Notes: generated from the letters alone by a model not told the origin. A stretch of 64,000 nt of DNA from Pseudoalteromonas xiamenensis (GCF_030994125.1 NZ_CP099917.1:3084001-3148000); one strand, 5' to 3'. Counted from the first letter of the stretch, positions 53,466 to 63,382 are shown. Program-made: numbers and translations.

Positions 53466-54596
53466 ATGGCTGAAGATTCAGGTCAAGAAAGAACCGAAGA
53501 ACCCACCAGTAAAAAAATTGATGAAGCTCGTAAAAAGGGGCAAATAGCCCGTTCAAAAGAATTGGGGACAACCTTTGTTCTTATTTTTTCTGCAATTGCA
53601 CTGCTCATGTACGGACCCGGTATAGCAAAAGGTTTATATAACTTGATGGGCCGTATGCTCACTCTTAATCGCAATGAAACCTATGATACGACTAAAATGT
53701 TTGCCGTATGGGGAAGTGCATTCAGTGAATTGATTTTCCCCATGGCCATGTTTGTGTTTGTCGTTGCGCTTGCGGGGATAATAGGAAACACCTTGTTAGG
53801 TGGTTTCAATTTTAGTTGGGAAGCTGCCTCTCCAAAACCGAGTAAAATGTCGCCGATGAAAGGCTTTAAGCGAATGTTTGGTGCTCAAGCGGGTATAGAG
53901 TTAGTTAAAGCTATCTTAAAGTTCTCGCTTGTCGCCGGGTTTGCGATTTTACTTATTCAAGGTTACTTCTATGAAATTCTCCATTTAAGTATTGAAAGTC
54001 CGCCTCAAAGCATCGTGCATGCGCTGGAAATTCTAGCTTGGATGTTCTTAGCATTGAGCTGTACGCTTATCATCATTTCTGCAATTGATGCGCCATATCA
54101 AAGCTATAATCACCACAAGCAATTGAAAATGACGCTTCAAGAAGTTAAAGACGAATATAAGAACTCTGAAGGTGACCCGATGATAAAGGGTCGTATACGT
54201 CGTATGCAGCGTGAAATGTCACAGCGAAGAATGATGCAGGACGTTCCCGATGCAGATGTGGTTGTAACGAACCCAACTCATTATTCAGTTGCGCTCAAAT
54301 ATGATACGGAAAAGGCTGGTGCCCCGATGGTCATTGCTAAAGGGGTGGACGAACTAGCAATGCAAATCAGAAAAGTCGCAATTGGTAATGATGTCCCAAT
54401 TGTCGAGTCACCGGCATTAACTCGTTCGCTCTACCATACAACGGAAGTGGGTGACCAGATACCGGAGCAACTCTTTACGGCCGTCGCTCAGGTGCTTGCG
54501 TATGTGTTCCAGTTGAAGCGTTTCAATAAGGGTCGTGGAAAGAGACCGGTGCCTTTGAAAAAAGAATTACCGATCCCAGACAACTTAAAGCATTAA
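53466..54596 (+). CDS. flhB: Flagellar export switch protein FlhB
   Basis: FlhB sets which substrates the export gate accepts and is switched by FliK. The 376 aa protein has the N-terminal GQERTEEPTSKKIDEARKKGQI motif, four membrane helices and a cytoplasmic domain with the self-cleavage site N269-P270-T271-H272 (VVTNPTHYSVALKYD). The C-terminal end is basic (about 350-376). A Shine-Dalgarno sequence (aggtgtaaag) precedes the ATG. It is the last gene before the flhA promoter. Confidence 0.96.
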   Translation: MAEDSGQERTEEPTSKKIDEARKKGQIARSKELGTTFVLIFSAIALLMYGPGIAKGLYNLMGRMLTLNRNETYDTTKMFAVWGSAFSELIFPMAMFVFVVALAGIIGNTLLGGFNFSWEAASPKPSKMSPMKGFKRMFGAQAGIELVKAILKFSLVAGFAILLIQGYFYEILHLSIESPPQSIVHALEILAWMFLALSCTLIIISAIDAPYQSYNHHKQLKMTLQEVKDEYKNSEGDPMIKGRIRRMQREMSQRRMMQDVPDADVVVTNPTHYSVALKYDTEKAGAPMVIAKGVDELAMQIRKVAIGNDVPIVESPALTRSLYHTTEVGDQIPEQLFTAVAQVLAYVFQLKRFNKGRGKRPVPLKKELPIPDNLKH

Positions 54597-54615
54597 CATT
54601 AACTTTCAGTTCTAC

Positions 54616-54631
54616 TGGAATAGTTATTGCT
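54616..54631 (+). promoter_or_regulatory. Sigma-54 promoter of the flhA operon
   Basis: TGGAATAGTTATTGCT, GG at 54617-54618, 10 bases, GC at 54629-54630. Expected start near 54642, 29 bases before the flhA ATG. It would serve flhA-flhF-fleN-fliA and the che genes. Confidence 0.85.
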
Positions 54632-54670
54632 TTAAACTTAGTGCGTCAATTTATTTTCATAAGATAACCT

Positions 54671-56782
54671 ATGGATTTTAAAGCAGTTCTAGACCAGTTT
54701 AAACAAAATAGAAATGACTATCTCAAAGGGATAGGCACCCCGATTATTGTTTTGGCCGCGCTCGGTATGGTTATTTTACCCATGCCGCCGTTTTTGCTAG
54801 ATGTGCTTTTCTCCTTCAATATCGCACTTGCACTCGTTGTGTTGTTAGTCACGGTTTATACGTTGAAACCACTTGAGTTTGGTATGTTCCCTTCTGTTTT
54901 GCTTATTGCAACTATCTTACGACTCGCGCTAAACGTAGCCAGTACACGAGTTGTACTACTAGAAGGACACAATGGGGGGGACGCAGCAGGTAAAGTAATC
55001 GAAGCGTTTGGCTCTGTAGTCATCGGTGGTAATTACGCGGTTGGTCTTATTGTGTTTATCATTTTGATGGTCATTAACTTTGTCGTAATCACCAAAGGTG
55101 CTGGCCGTATTTCGGAAGTTTCCGCTCGTTTTACCTTAGACGCGATGCCGGGTAAACAAATGGCCATTGACGCAGACTTAAACGCGGGATTTATTTCCGC
55201 GGAAGATGCGAGAGCTCGTCGTGAGGAAGTAACTCGCGAGGCGGACTTTTACGGTTCAATGGACGGTGCGAGTAAATTCGTAAAAGGGGACGCGATAGCA
55301 GGCCTTGTTATTCTCTTTATCAATATTATCGGTGGTTTATTTGTTGGGATGATCCAACATGACCTTAGTTTTTCTCGTGCGATGGAAGTGTACACACTTC
55401 TCACTATCGGTGATGGTCTTGTCGCGCAAATTCCTTCACTTCTGCTTTCCATTGGTACGGCCATCGTGGTAACGCGTGAAAATGCGTCTCAAAACATGGG
55501 TGAGCAGGTTCAAAAACAATTAGGCAATGAAAAATCGCTTTTTATTGCTTCAGGTATCATGTTTATTATGGGCGTTGTGCCTGGGATGCCCCATCTTGCA
55601 TTCCTAGGGTTTGGTACTTTTCTAGCTTATCTAGCTTATTATCTACAGAAGCAAAAAGCAAAAGCAGAAACGGAAGCAGCCGAAATGGAAGCGAAAGGTG
55701 GTGCCATTGCCGCGAATAAATCCAGTCAGTTAGATCAAAAAGAACTCGGCTGGGACGACGTACAGCCAGTAGATGTTATTGGATTGGAAGTTGGCTATCG
55801 TTTGATCCCATTGGTTGATCAAGCTCAAGGCGGTGAACTGCTGAGTCGCATCAAAGGCGTCCGTAAAAAGCTTTCACAAGAACTCGGTTTCCTTGTTCCG
55901 CCAGTGCATATTCGAGATAATTTAGAACTGGACCCGAATGCGTATCGAATCACGCTCATGGGAGTTGCAACAGGCGAAGGTGAGCTTAAACATGGCGATG
56001 AGTTAGCAATAAATCCAGGCCAAGTATTCGGTCCGATCAATGGCGTTGCTACTCGAGATCCCGCGTTTGGTCTGGATGCGGTATGGATAAAACCTGACCA
56101 AAAAGATGAAGCACAGTCTCTGGGCTATACCGTAGTCGATGCCGCAACGGTAGTCGCTACGCACATTAGTCAATTGTTAACCAATAATGCTTCGTTGTTA
56201 TTAGGTCATGAGGAAGTTCAGAATTTACTTGATATGTTGGCGAAAAGTCATCCTCGATTAGTCGAGGGCTTAGTACCTGATATTTTACCGTTAACAACGG
56301 TAGTTAAAGTGCTGCAAAATTTACTCAACGAAGGGGTTGCCATTCGTGACATGCGTACGGTTGTGCAAACCTTAGTGGAGTATGGTCCACGTAGCCAAGA
56401 CCCTGACGTACTCACGGCTGCCGTGCGAATTTCACTTCGCCGACTCATCGTGCAAGATGCGGTTGGCAATAACGACGAAATCCCTGTCATAACATTGGCG
56501 CCTGAGTTGGAACAGATGTTGCATAACTCATTACAGAACGCAGGTGATGAGGGCGCAGGTATCGAACCTGGTCTTGCAGAGAGGCTTCAAAACTCATTGA
56601 GAGAAGCTCATCAGACGCAAGAAATGCTAGGCGAACCTTCCATCTTATTAACCTCTGGAATGTTACGAAGTGTGCTATCAAGATTTGTTAAACACACGAT
56701 TCCAGGCCTTCGAGTGATGTCATATCAAGAAGTGCCGGAAGAGAGACAAATCAAAATAGTAAGCTCAGTTGGACAGCAATAG
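54671..56782 (+). CDS. flhA: Flagellar export gate protein FlhA
   Basis: FlhA is the main export gate protein; its cytoplasmic ring docks chaperone-substrate complexes. The 703 aa protein has a membrane part with about eight helices (about 20-330) including the signature LRLALNVASTRVVLL and the loop KGAGRISEVSARFTLDAMPGKQMAIDADL. The C-terminal cytoplasmic region (about 360-703) ends with GLRVMSYQEVPEERQIKIVSSVG. Length matches the family. Confidence 0.97.
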   Translation: MDFKAVLDQFKQNRNDYLKGIGTPIIVLAALGMVILPMPPFLLDVLFSFNIALALVVLLVTVYTLKPLEFGMFPSVLLIATILRLALNVASTRVVLLEGHNGGDAAGKVIEAFGSVVIGGNYAVGLIVFIILMVINFVVITKGAGRISEVSARFTLDAMPGKQMAIDADLNAGFISAEDARARREEVTREADFYGSMDGASKFVKGDAIAGLVILFINIIGGLFVGMIQHDLSFSRAMEVYTLLTIGDGLVAQIPSLLLSIGTAIVVTRENASQNMGEQVQKQLGNEKSLFIASGIMFIMGVVPGMPHLAFLGFGTFLAYLAYYLQKQKAKAETEAAEMEAKGGAIAANKSSQLDQKELGWDDVQPVDVIGLEVGYRLIPLVDQAQGGELLSRIKGVRKKLSQELGFLVPPVHIRDNLELDPNAYRITLMGVATGEGELKHGDELAINPGQVFGPINGVATRDPAFGLDAVWIKPDQKDEAQSLGYTVVDAATVVATHISQLLTNNASLLLGHEEVQNLLDMLAKSHPRLVEGLVPDILPLTTVVKVLQNLLNEGVAIRDMRTVVQTLVEYGPRSQDPDVLTAAVRISLRRLIVQDAVGNNDEIPVITLAPELEQMLHNSLQNAGDEGAGIEPGLAERLQNSLREAHQTQEMLGEPSILLTSGMLRSVLSRFVKHTIPGLRVMSYQEVPEERQIKIVSSVGQQ

Positions 56783-56800
56783 TGAGTAAGGGGTTGTCAA

Positions 56801-58252
56801 ATGAAGATCAAACGTTTTTTCGCAAAAGACATGCGTACTGCATTGAAAGAAGTGAAGGAAGAACTTGGTCCGGATGCAGTGATTATGTCGAACAAGAAGT
56901 TGGCTGACGGTGTTGAAATCGTAGCTGCGGTAGACAATGATCGTGCGCCACAAACAACGCCAGAACAACCACAAGCTCCAATTCAAGCAGAGAAGAAAAT
57001 AGCACCGGTTGCTCCTCGTATCGTACGTCCTGAGCCCGCTCGAGCTAAGCCAGAGTCTCAAGCACAAGTAGCTGATTCATTACAAGCATTATTAGAAAGA
57101 CAAGCTTCAGCGCGTCCACGTTCACCAGAGCTTGCTTCGATGTTTTCTGAATCAGGCATTGACACAGAAAAAGCATTCGCGCCAAAAATGCCTACTCACA
57201 AAACGGCGCGTCCTCAATTTGCACAACCTAAAGCGCAATCTCAATGGGATATGGCAGATGAACTTGATTCAGGATTTGGCGATGAAGTAGATCTTCGTCA
57301 AAATGCTGACGCTGGCTCAAGTGAAATGTTAAAGATGCGCGAAGAAATGAATGCGATTCGTCAACTTCTTGAATTCCAACTTTCAGGTTTAATGCAGCAA
57401 GACCTTGCTCGTCGCGACCCAACGCGTGCTTGTTTAATTGAGCGTTTGAAAGGCATGGGAATTGAAGAATCGGTGGCGGATCAGATGGCTTGCTTTATTC
57501 CCGATGACGTATCACGCAAAGAAGCGTGGAACGCGCTGTTATCAATGGTGGAAAACCAACTCCACACAACAAACAATGAAATCTTACGTCAAGGCGGCGT
57601 TTTCGCGTTAGTTGGCCCAACGGGTGTGGGTAAAACGACGACTGTTGCAAAGCTAGCAGCTTTGGGGGCACAAAAGTTTGGCGCTGACCAAGTTGCATTA
57701 ATCACAACAGATACTTACCGTATTGGCGCTTATGAGCAACTTTCAACATATGGTCGCATCATTGGTTGTCCAGTTAAACAAGTAAAAGATGCACAAGAAT
57801 TGTCAGAAGTGTTATATCATTTACGCAACAAACGCTTAGTCTTGATTGACACAGCAGGTATGAGTCAGCGAGACTTACGCTTAACAGAGCAATTAAATAC
57901 GCTCATGAAGAATGCACGCGTTGATATTCGCAGCTATCTTGTATTAAGCGCAACAGCGCAAATGAACGTACTTCAAGAGACGGTGCGCCACTTTAAGAAA
58001 GTAAATTTAAGTGGTTGTATCTTCACAAAACTTGATGAAAGTCTAAGTTTAGGCGAGATTATAAGTGTAGCGATTCAAAATCGTCTGCCAATCGGGTATC
58101 TTACTAATGGTCAGCGTGTGCCAGAAGACATCCGAGTTGCAAATGCTGAAAAACTCGTTAAAAAGGCTGAGCAATTATTCATTAGACGTTCAAAAGCTCA
58201 ACATTCGAGACCTGTACCAGTGGCGTCTCAAGCAGTAGGAATGTATGATTAA
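56801..58252 (+). CDS. flhF: Polar flagellum placement GTPase FlhF
   Basis: FlhF, an SRP-type GTPase, sets the polar position of the flagellum. The 483 aa protein has an N-terminal segment MKIKRFFAKDMRTALKEVKEELGPDAVI, a Pro/Ala/Gln-rich linker (about 55-170), a helical N domain and a GTPase domain (about 255-450) with the P loop GPTGVGKTTTVAKLA (about 269-283), DTAGMSQRD and TKLDES. It overlaps the fleN start by 8 bases. Presence of flhF and fleN indicates a polar flagellum of controlled number. Confidence 0.96.
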   Translation: MKIKRFFAKDMRTALKEVKEELGPDAVIMSNKKLADGVEIVAAVDNDRAPQTTPEQPQAPIQAEKKIAPVAPRIVRPEPARAKPESQAQVADSLQALLERQASARPRSPELASMFSESGIDTEKAFAPKMPTHKTARPQFAQPKAQSQWDMADELDSGFGDEVDLRQNADAGSSEMLKMREEMNAIRQLLEFQLSGLMQQDLARRDPTRACLIERLKGMGIEESVADQMACFIPDDVSRKEAWNALLSMVENQLHTTNNEILRQGGVFALVGPTGVGKTTTVAKLAALGAQKFGADQVALITTDTYRIGAYEQLSTYGRIIGCPVKQVKDAQELSEVLYHLRNKRLVLIDTAGMSQRDLRLTEQLNTLMKNARVDIRSYLVLSATAQMNVLQETVRHFKKVNLSGCIFTKLDESLSLGEIISVAIQNRLPIGYLTNGQRVPEDIRVANAEKLVKKAEQLFIRRSKAQHSRPVPVASQAVGMYD

Positions 58253-59105
58253 CACAGTATTAGATCAAGCAAGTGGTCTGCGAAGAATGAATCAAAAGAA
58301 TAACCACGGCGTCAAAGTCATAGCAGTAACAGGCGGTAAAGGTGGAGTTGGGAAAACGAACGTTTCTCTTAACACTGCAATCGCAATGGGACAACAGGGG
58401 CATCGGGTACTTGTACTTGATGCTGACTTAGGTCTTGCTAATTGTGACGTAATGCTTGGCTTACGCGTTGAGAAAAACCTTTCGCATGTACTTTCCGGTG
58501 AATGTGAACTTGATGAAATCTTAGTTGAAGGACCTGCAGGTATTAAAATTGTGCCTGCAACGTCAGGCTCGCAGAACATGGTTGAGCTAACCCCTGCAGA
58601 ACATGCTGGCTTAATTCGTGCGTTCAGTGAGCTTAACACAGAATTTGATGTGCTGATTGTTGATACGGCAGCGGGCATCTCTGACATGGTGTTAAGTTTT
58701 TCCAGAGCAGCGCAAGACGTTATGGTTGTCGTATGTGACGAGCCAACGTCTATTACCGACGCCTACGCTTTGATAAAAGTACTTAGCCGTGAACACGGTG
58801 TATATAAATTTAAAATTGTTGCCAACATGGTGCGAAGTCTCCGTGAAGGCCAAGAATTATTTGCTAAACTTTCTAAAGTGACCGATAGATTCTTGGATGT
58901 AGCGCTTGAGTTGGTGGCGACAATTCCTTTCGATGAAAACATGCGAAAGTCATCTCGTCGTCAAAAGACGATTGTTGAATTATTCCCTAATTCTCCAGCC
59001 GCCGTAGCGTTTAGAGGCCTTGCTTCAAAAGCTGCTAAATGGCCAATTCCACATCAGCCATCAGGCCACTTAGAATTTTTCATTGAACAACTCGTAAACG
59101 GATAG
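58245..59105 (+). CDS. fleN: Flagellar number regulator FleN/FlhG (ParA-type ATPase)
   Basis: FleN (FlhG) limits the number of polar flagella by acting against FlhF and the master regulator FlrA. The 286 aa protein is a MinD/ParA-type ATPase with the deviant Walker A VTGGKGGVGKTNVSLNTA (about 28-45), the DADLGLANCD segment and VDTAAGISD. The N-terminal about 20 residues are a basic helix that in relatives activates FlhF GTPase (DQASGLRRM). It overlaps flhF by 8 bases and is 2 bases from fliA. Confidence 0.95.
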   Translation: MINTVLDQASGLRRMNQKNNHGVKVIAVTGGKGGVGKTNVSLNTAIAMGQQGHRVLVLDADLGLANCDVMLGLRVEKNLSHVLSGECELDEILVEGPAGIKIVPATSGSQNMVELTPAEHAGLIRAFSELNTEFDVLIVDTAAGISDMVLSFSRAAQDVMVVVCDEPTSITDAYALIKVLSREHGVYKFKIVANMVRSLREGQELFAKLSKVTDRFLDVALELVATIPFDENMRKSSRRQKTIVELFPNSPAAVAFRGLASKAAKWPIPHQPSGHLEFFIEQLVNG

Positions 59106-59107
59106 GT

Positions 59108-59839
59108 ATGGCATTGGTAAATAAGACCATGGGATATCAGACCACAGACTACCTCGGACAACTCGTGGAGCGACATGCTCCGCTGGTTAAAAAAGTGGCG
59201 TGTCATCTCTTGGCAAGGTTACCAGCAAGCGTACAACTAGACGACCTGATCCAATCCGGTATGATTGGTCTAATTGAAGCGAGCAAAAATTTTGACGCGA
59301 CAAAAGGGGCGAGTTTCGAAACCTTTGCTGGTATTCGGATCCGTGGTGCTATGTTGGACGAAATTCGCCGTGGTGATTGGGCTCCACGCTCTGTTCATCG
59401 CAATAATAGGATGGTTGCAGAGGCGATTTCCGAGCTTGAAGGAATACTTGGTCGAGAGCCAAAAGATACTGAAATAGCTGAAAAACTTGATATTACGTTA
59501 GATGAGTACCATCATATTTTACAGGACGTAAATTCGAGCAGAATTTTGGGGATTGAAGATCTCGGGGTGGACGAAGATGTAATAACTACCGCAGATCAAG
59601 ATTTGTCACTGGACAAACCGTTTAATGTTGTTAAAAATGAGCGCTTTAACCAATCTCTCATTGATGCAATTCAATCCTTACCGGAAAGAGATGCCTTAGT
59701 TTTGTCGTTGTATTACAACGACGAAATGAATTTAAAAGAAATCGGGCAGATACTAGATGTAAGTGAATCTCGTGTTAGCCAAATTCATGGTCAGGCAATG
59801 ATTCGGCTTAAAGCTAAAATCAATGACTGGATCAACTAA
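59108..59839 (+). CDS. fliA: Flagellar sigma factor FliA (sigma-28)
   Basis: FliA directs late flagellar transcription (here flgMN, flagellins 1 and 3) and is held by FlgM. The 243 aa protein has sigma region 2 ([44 protein letters not shown], about 41-84, with key pieces [10 protein letters not shown] and [10 protein letters not shown]), region 3, and region 4 (about 180-240, with [27 protein letters not shown]). It starts 2 bases after fleN. Confidence 0.96.
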   Translation: MALVNKTMGYQTTDYLGQLVERHAPLVKKVACHLLARLPASVQLDDLIQSGMIGLIEASKNFDATKGASFETFAGIRIRGAMLDEIRRGDWAPRSVHRNNRMVAEAISELEGILGREPKDTEIAEKLDITLDEYHHILQDVNSSRILGIEDLGVDEDVITTADQDLSLDKPFNVVKNERFNQSLIDAIQSLPERDALVLSLYYNDEMNLKEIGQILDVSESRVSQIHGQAMIRLKAKINDWIN

Positions 59840-59880
59840 AGATACAAATAAAATGGGTTCAAACCTCACTGGAGGATGTT

Positions 59881-60264
59881 TTGGATAAGAACATGAAAAT
59901 TCTCGTGGTTGACGATTTCTCGACGATGCGTCGAATCATCAAAAACCTGCTCAGAGATTTAGGTTTTACAAATGTTCAGGAAGCCGATGACGGTAGTACA
60001 GCTTTGCCAATGTTGCAAAACCAAGAGTTTGACTTTGTAGTCACGGATTGGAACATGCCAGGCATGCAAGGCATTGATTTGCTCCGTGCAATTCGTGCAG
60101 ATGACAAGCTTAAGCATATTCCAGTTTTAATGGTTACTGCAGAAGCTAAGAAAGAACAGATAGTAGCGGCAGCGCAGGCTGGTGTGAATGGTTATATTGT
60201 TAAGCCGTTTACCGCGGGCACACTAAAAACGAAACTCGAAAAAGTGTTTGAACGTTTAGGCTAA
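59881..60264 (+). CDS. cheY: Chemotaxis response regulator CheY
   Basis: CheY, phosphorylated by CheA, binds FliM and changes the direction of rotation. The 127 aa single receiver domain has [16 protein letters not shown] (about 9-24), phospho-acceptor Asp56 in [10 protein letters not shown], Thr/Ser (VTAEA) and Lys108-109 region (YIVKPF). The start is TTG: the ribosome binding site GGAGGA lies 4 bases before it, and the next in-frame ATG would be 16 bases away. It begins 41 bases after fliA. Confidence 0.96.
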   Translation: MDKNMKILVVDDFSTMRRIIKNLLRDLGFTNVQEADDGSTALPMLQNQEFDFVVTDWNMPGMQGIDLLRAIRADDKLKHIPVLMVTAEAKKEQIVAAAQAGVNGYIVKPFTAGTLKTKLEKVFERLG

Positions 60265-60285
60265 AATAACCAGAAGGAGAGGCTT

Positions 60286-61053
60286 ATGTCGGCTAATGCT
60301 GCGCCTCAAATCAGTCTTGAACAAGCTAAGCAGCTTGTTGCATACCTAGAGCAAGGTGAACAAGAAAAAGCGGACCAGCTCATTTTGGAAGCTGCAAGTA
60401 AAGAGCAGTCAGAGCTCTTTGCTGAGGTAGGCAAATTAACTCGCCAACTTCACGAGTCGCTAAAAAACTTTGAACTAGACACGAGATTGACGGACCTCAC
60501 GACAGAAGCACTTCCTGATGCTAAGCAACGCCTAAATTATGTAATGGAAATGACTGAAAACGCGGCTAACAAAACCATGGACGCCGTGGAAGCAAGTCTT
60601 CCTCTCGCACAACAGTTATCTGAAGATATTTCCCATATTAAACCGACATGGGATAGGTTGATGAATCGCGACATTCAGCTTGGCGAGTTCAAGTCGTTAT
60701 GTCATGACATCGACCGATTTATGCAGACCTCTCCGAACCGTACCGAAGAGTTGCAATCTTTGATGACTAACGTTTTGATGGCGCAAGATTATCAAGACCT
60801 TACTGGCCAGGTTATTCGCAGAGTAATAGAACTGGTTAGGGAAGTTGAAGACAGCCTAATTCATCTACTAACTGTATTCGGAACCGCAGACGAAAGCTCA
60901 ATAAAACAAAAACGAGCTGAGCCGAAAGTTGTCGTCAGCGATCCAAATGAATTGTCGGGGCCGGAAGGACCTATTATTGACCCAGACGCTAGAGATGATG
61001 TGGTTTCAGGCCAAGATGAGGTCGATGATTTGCTATCCAGTTTGGGCTTCTAA
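60286..61053 (+). CDS. cheZ: Chemotaxis protein phosphatase CheZ
   Basis: CheZ dephosphorylates CheY-P. The 255 aa protein is mostly helical, with the active-site segment AQDYQDLTGQVIRRV (about 166-180), whose Asp and Gln are the catalytic residues of the family, and the C-terminal CheY-binding peptide DEVDDLLSSLGF (about 244-255). A perfect Shine-Dalgarno sequence (AAGGAGAGG) precedes it. The C-terminal peptide resembles the CheA repeats and the FliM N terminus. Confidence 0.96.
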   Translation: MSANAAPQISLEQAKQLVAYLEQGEQEKADQLILEAASKEQSELFAEVGKLTRQLHESLKNFELDTRLTDLTTEALPDAKQRLNYVMEMTENAANKTMDAVEASLPLAQQLSEDISHIKPTWDRLMNRDIQLGEFKSLCHDIDRFMQTSPNRTEELQSLMTNVLMAQDYQDLTGQVIRRVIELVREVEDSLIHLLTVFGTADESSIKQKRAEPKVVVSDPNELSGPEGPIIDPDARDDVVSGQDEVDDLLSSLGF

Positions 61054-61068
61054 TAGGAGAGTATGTGC

Positions 61069-63321
61069 ATGAGCTTTGAAGTCGATGAAGATATATTACA
61101 AGACTTTCTTGTTGAAGCCGGCGAAATACTAGAGCAGCTTTCCGAGCAGTTAGTTGAGCTCGAAAATAACCCCGAAGACAGAGAGCTTTTGAACGCTATT
61201 TTCCGTGGATTCCACACGGTAAAGGGTGGCGCAGGCTTTTTGAGCATGACAGAACTTGTTGATGCGTGTCACGGTGCTGAAAACGTGTTTGACGTATTGC
61301 GTCAAGGGCAACGTAGGGTGTCGCCAGAATTAATGGACGTCATTTTACAAGCATTGGATACCATCAATGAAATGTTTGGTCGTATTCAAAATCGCGAGCA
61401 ACCTGATCCAGCGGATCCAGGACTACTCGAAACTCTCCACGATTTAAGCCGACCTGAATCCGAAGACCAGCCCAAAGCTCACACCTCTGTTGCTGAAACT
61501 CTGGAACAGCCCGAACCTGTTGCAGAGCATGTTGAAGCTGCACCTTCAACGGCCGGTGGGGAAGATCCATTTGAATTCGATGATATCTTTTTTGAAGCAT
61601 CAAACAGTGCTAAACCTGCTGCTGAAGCGGATAACGGCATTGATGAAATCACGGAAGATGAGTTCGAGGCATTACTTGATGAATTGCACGGTGCTGGAAA
61701 AGCGCCAGCCGTAGGTGGCGATTCAACGCCCGTGAACGCGAGCCGAGATGACGGTGATATTACGGATGACGAATTCGACCAACTTTTAGACGAATTACAT
61801 GGTGTCGGACAATTTGGCAGTAATGCTGCTATAGAGTCAGCGCCAGCTCCATCGGCGCCTAAAGCAGCAGCTCCAACGCCATCAGCAAAACCGACGTCGT
61901 CTGGTGATGAAGATATTAATGATGACGAGTTTGAAGCTCTGCTTGACGAGCTACACGGTAAAGGTAATGCACCTAAAGCGGTTGAAGAGGTGCCTGAAAA
62001 ACCGAAAGCGGCAACGCCTCCTCCAGCCAAACCTGCTCCTGCACCAGCTCCGAAAGCTGCCGCTCCAGTAGCGAAGCCACAACCTAAAGCTGAACCAGTT
62101 GAAGAGAGAGCCACGCCGGCATCTGCAGCTAAAAAAGCTCCGCCAGCGGCACAAGCTGAGACAACTGTTCGTGTTGATACAAAACGCTTAGACCAAATTA
62201 TGAATATGGTTGGCGAATTGGTGTTAGTGCGTAATCGCTTGGTAAGCTTAGCGACCAATGCGAGTAGCGAAGCAATGGGTAAAGCAATCTCTAACCTAGA
62301 TGTCGTGACAGCCGACCTTCAAGGGGCTGTAATGAAAACTCGAATGCAGCCAATTAAAAAAGTGTTTGGTCGCTTCCCTCGAGTTGTACGCGACCTTGCT
62401 CGTAGTTTGAGAAAAGACATCAATCTAGTGCTGGAAGGTGAAGAGACCGATTTAGATAAAAACCTGGTTGAAGCACTCGCCGATCCGCTCGTCCACTTAG
62501 TCAGAAACTCAGTAGACCACGGTATTGAAATGCCAGACGTGCGTGAAGCCGCCGGAAAACCAAGACAAGGGACCGTAACGCTTTCAGCATCGCAAGAAGG
62601 TGACCATATACTTCTAACCATCCGTGATGATGGTGCAGGTATGGATCCTGAAAAGCTTAAAAAGATTGCGGTGACAAAAGGCGTAATTGATTCAGACCAA
62701 GCTAGTCGTTTATCTGATACTGAGGCCTATAACCTCATATTTGCCCCCGGTTTCTCCACAAAAGAGCAAATCTCTGATATTTCAGGTCGTGGTGTGGGTA
62801 TGGACGTTGTTAAAACGAAAATTACTCAACTGAATGGCTCGGTAAATATTCAATCAGAACTTGGTGTAGGTACTGTACTTGAAATCAAGGTACCGCTCAC
62901 ACTTGCTATTCTACCGACCTTAATGGTCATTGTTGGTGAGCAAACCTTTGCATTACCGCTTGCAGGTGTTAACGAAATTTTCCACCTCGATTTGACAAAA
63001 ACGAATGTCGTGGACGGTCAATTGACGATAATCGTAAGACAAAAAGCGATCCCTCTTTTCTATCTTGAACACTGGTTGAAAAAAGGCGCTGATCGTTCTC
63101 GTCGTAAAGCGGAAGGTCATGTTGTCATCGTGCAGATAGGAACCAAGCAGGTTGGTTTCGTTGTGGATTCGCTTATTGGACAAGAAGAAGTGGTTATTAA
63201 GCCTTTAGATGCACTTCTCCAAGGTACTCCTGGTATGGCCGGTGCAACCATCACTTCTGACGGTGGAATTGCGCTTATTTTAGACGTACCAAATCTATTA
63301 AAACACTATGCTAGTAAGTAG
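61069..63321 (+). CDS. cheA: Chemotaxis histidine kinase CheA
   Basis: CheA phosphorylates CheY and CheB. The 750 aa protein has the HPt domain (about 1-110, phospho-acceptor His49 in FRGFHTVKGGAGFL), a long acidic and Pro/Ala-rich region (about 130-365) in place of a conventional P2 domain, the dimerisation helices (about 370-425), the ATPase domain (LVRNSVDHGIE; DDGAGMDPEKL; GRGVGMDVVK) and a C-terminal CheW-like domain (about 610-750). Three 16-17 residue repeats lie in the linker. ATG 61063 has only 3 bases after the AGGAG; ATG 61069 has 9 and gives the usual N terminus MSFEVDEDILQDF. Confidence 0.95.
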   Translation: MSFEVDEDILQDFLVEAGEILEQLSEQLVELENNPEDRELLNAIFRGFHTVKGGAGFLSMTELVDACHGAENVFDVLRQGQRRVSPELMDVILQALDTINEMFGRIQNREQPDPADPGLLETLHDLSRPESEDQPKAHTSVAETLEQPEPVAEHVEAAPSTAGGEDPFEFDDIFFEASNSAKPAAEADNGIDEITEDEFEALLDELHGAGKAPAVGGDSTPVNASRDDGDITDDEFDQLLDELHGVGQFGSNAAIESAPAPSAPKAAAPTPSAKPTSSGDEDINDDEFEALLDELHGKGNAPKAVEEVPEKPKAATPPPAKPAPAPAPKAAAPVAKPQPKAEPVEERATPASAAKKAPPAAQAETTVRVDTKRLDQIMNMVGELVLVRNRLVSLATNASSEAMGKAISNLDVVTADLQGAVMKTRMQPIKKVFGRFPRVVRDLARSLRKDINLVLEGEETDLDKNLVEALADPLVHLVRNSVDHGIEMPDVREAAGKPRQGTVTLSASQEGDHILLTIRDDGAGMDPEKLKKIAVTKGVIDSDQASRLSDTEAYNLIFAPGFSTKEQISDISGRGVGMDVVKTKITQLNGSVNIQSELGVGTVLEIKVPLTLAILPTLMVIVGEQTFALPLAGVNEIFHLDLTKTNVVDGQLTIIVRQKAIPLFYLEHWLKKGADRSRRKAEGHVVIVQIGTKQVGFVVDSLIGQEEVVIKPLDALLQGTPGMAGATITSDGGIALILDVPNLLKHYASK
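61642..61959 (+). repeat. Three CheA linker repeats of the form D-I-T/N-x-D-E-F-x-x-L-L-D-E-L-H-G
   Basis: Coding repeats at 61642-61692 (DEITEDEFEALLDELHG), 61756-61803 (DITDDEFDQLLDELHG) and 61912-61959 (DINDDEFEALLDELHG), corresponding to CheA residues about 192-208, 230-245 and 282-297. They are separated by Ala/Pro-rich spacers. The pattern resembles the CheY-binding peptides of FliM (SQDEIDALLHG) and CheZ (DEVDDLLSSLG) encoded in the same window. Confidence 0.85.
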
Positions 63322-63382
63322 GAGCTAAGGCTCCACCACGTACTAAGAAAGTATGAATGTGGTGCTTAGGCACCACTTTTTA
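63322..63382 (+). terminator. Tandem hairpins and rho-independent terminator between cheA and cheB
   Basis: A small stem GGAGC / GCTCC lies at 63321-63334. Then GTGGTGC (63359-63365), loop TTAG, GCACCAC (63370-63376) and TTTTT (63377-63381) form a good intrinsic terminator. It would lower or end transcription before cheB, although cheA and cheB otherwise look like one operon. Confidence 0.75.

Noticed and set aside
61479..62258. A 259-codon open frame on the minus strand inside cheA
   Set aside because: It is an Ala/Gly/Ser-rich shadow of the Ala/Pro-rich CheA linker; cheA on the plus strand is certain.
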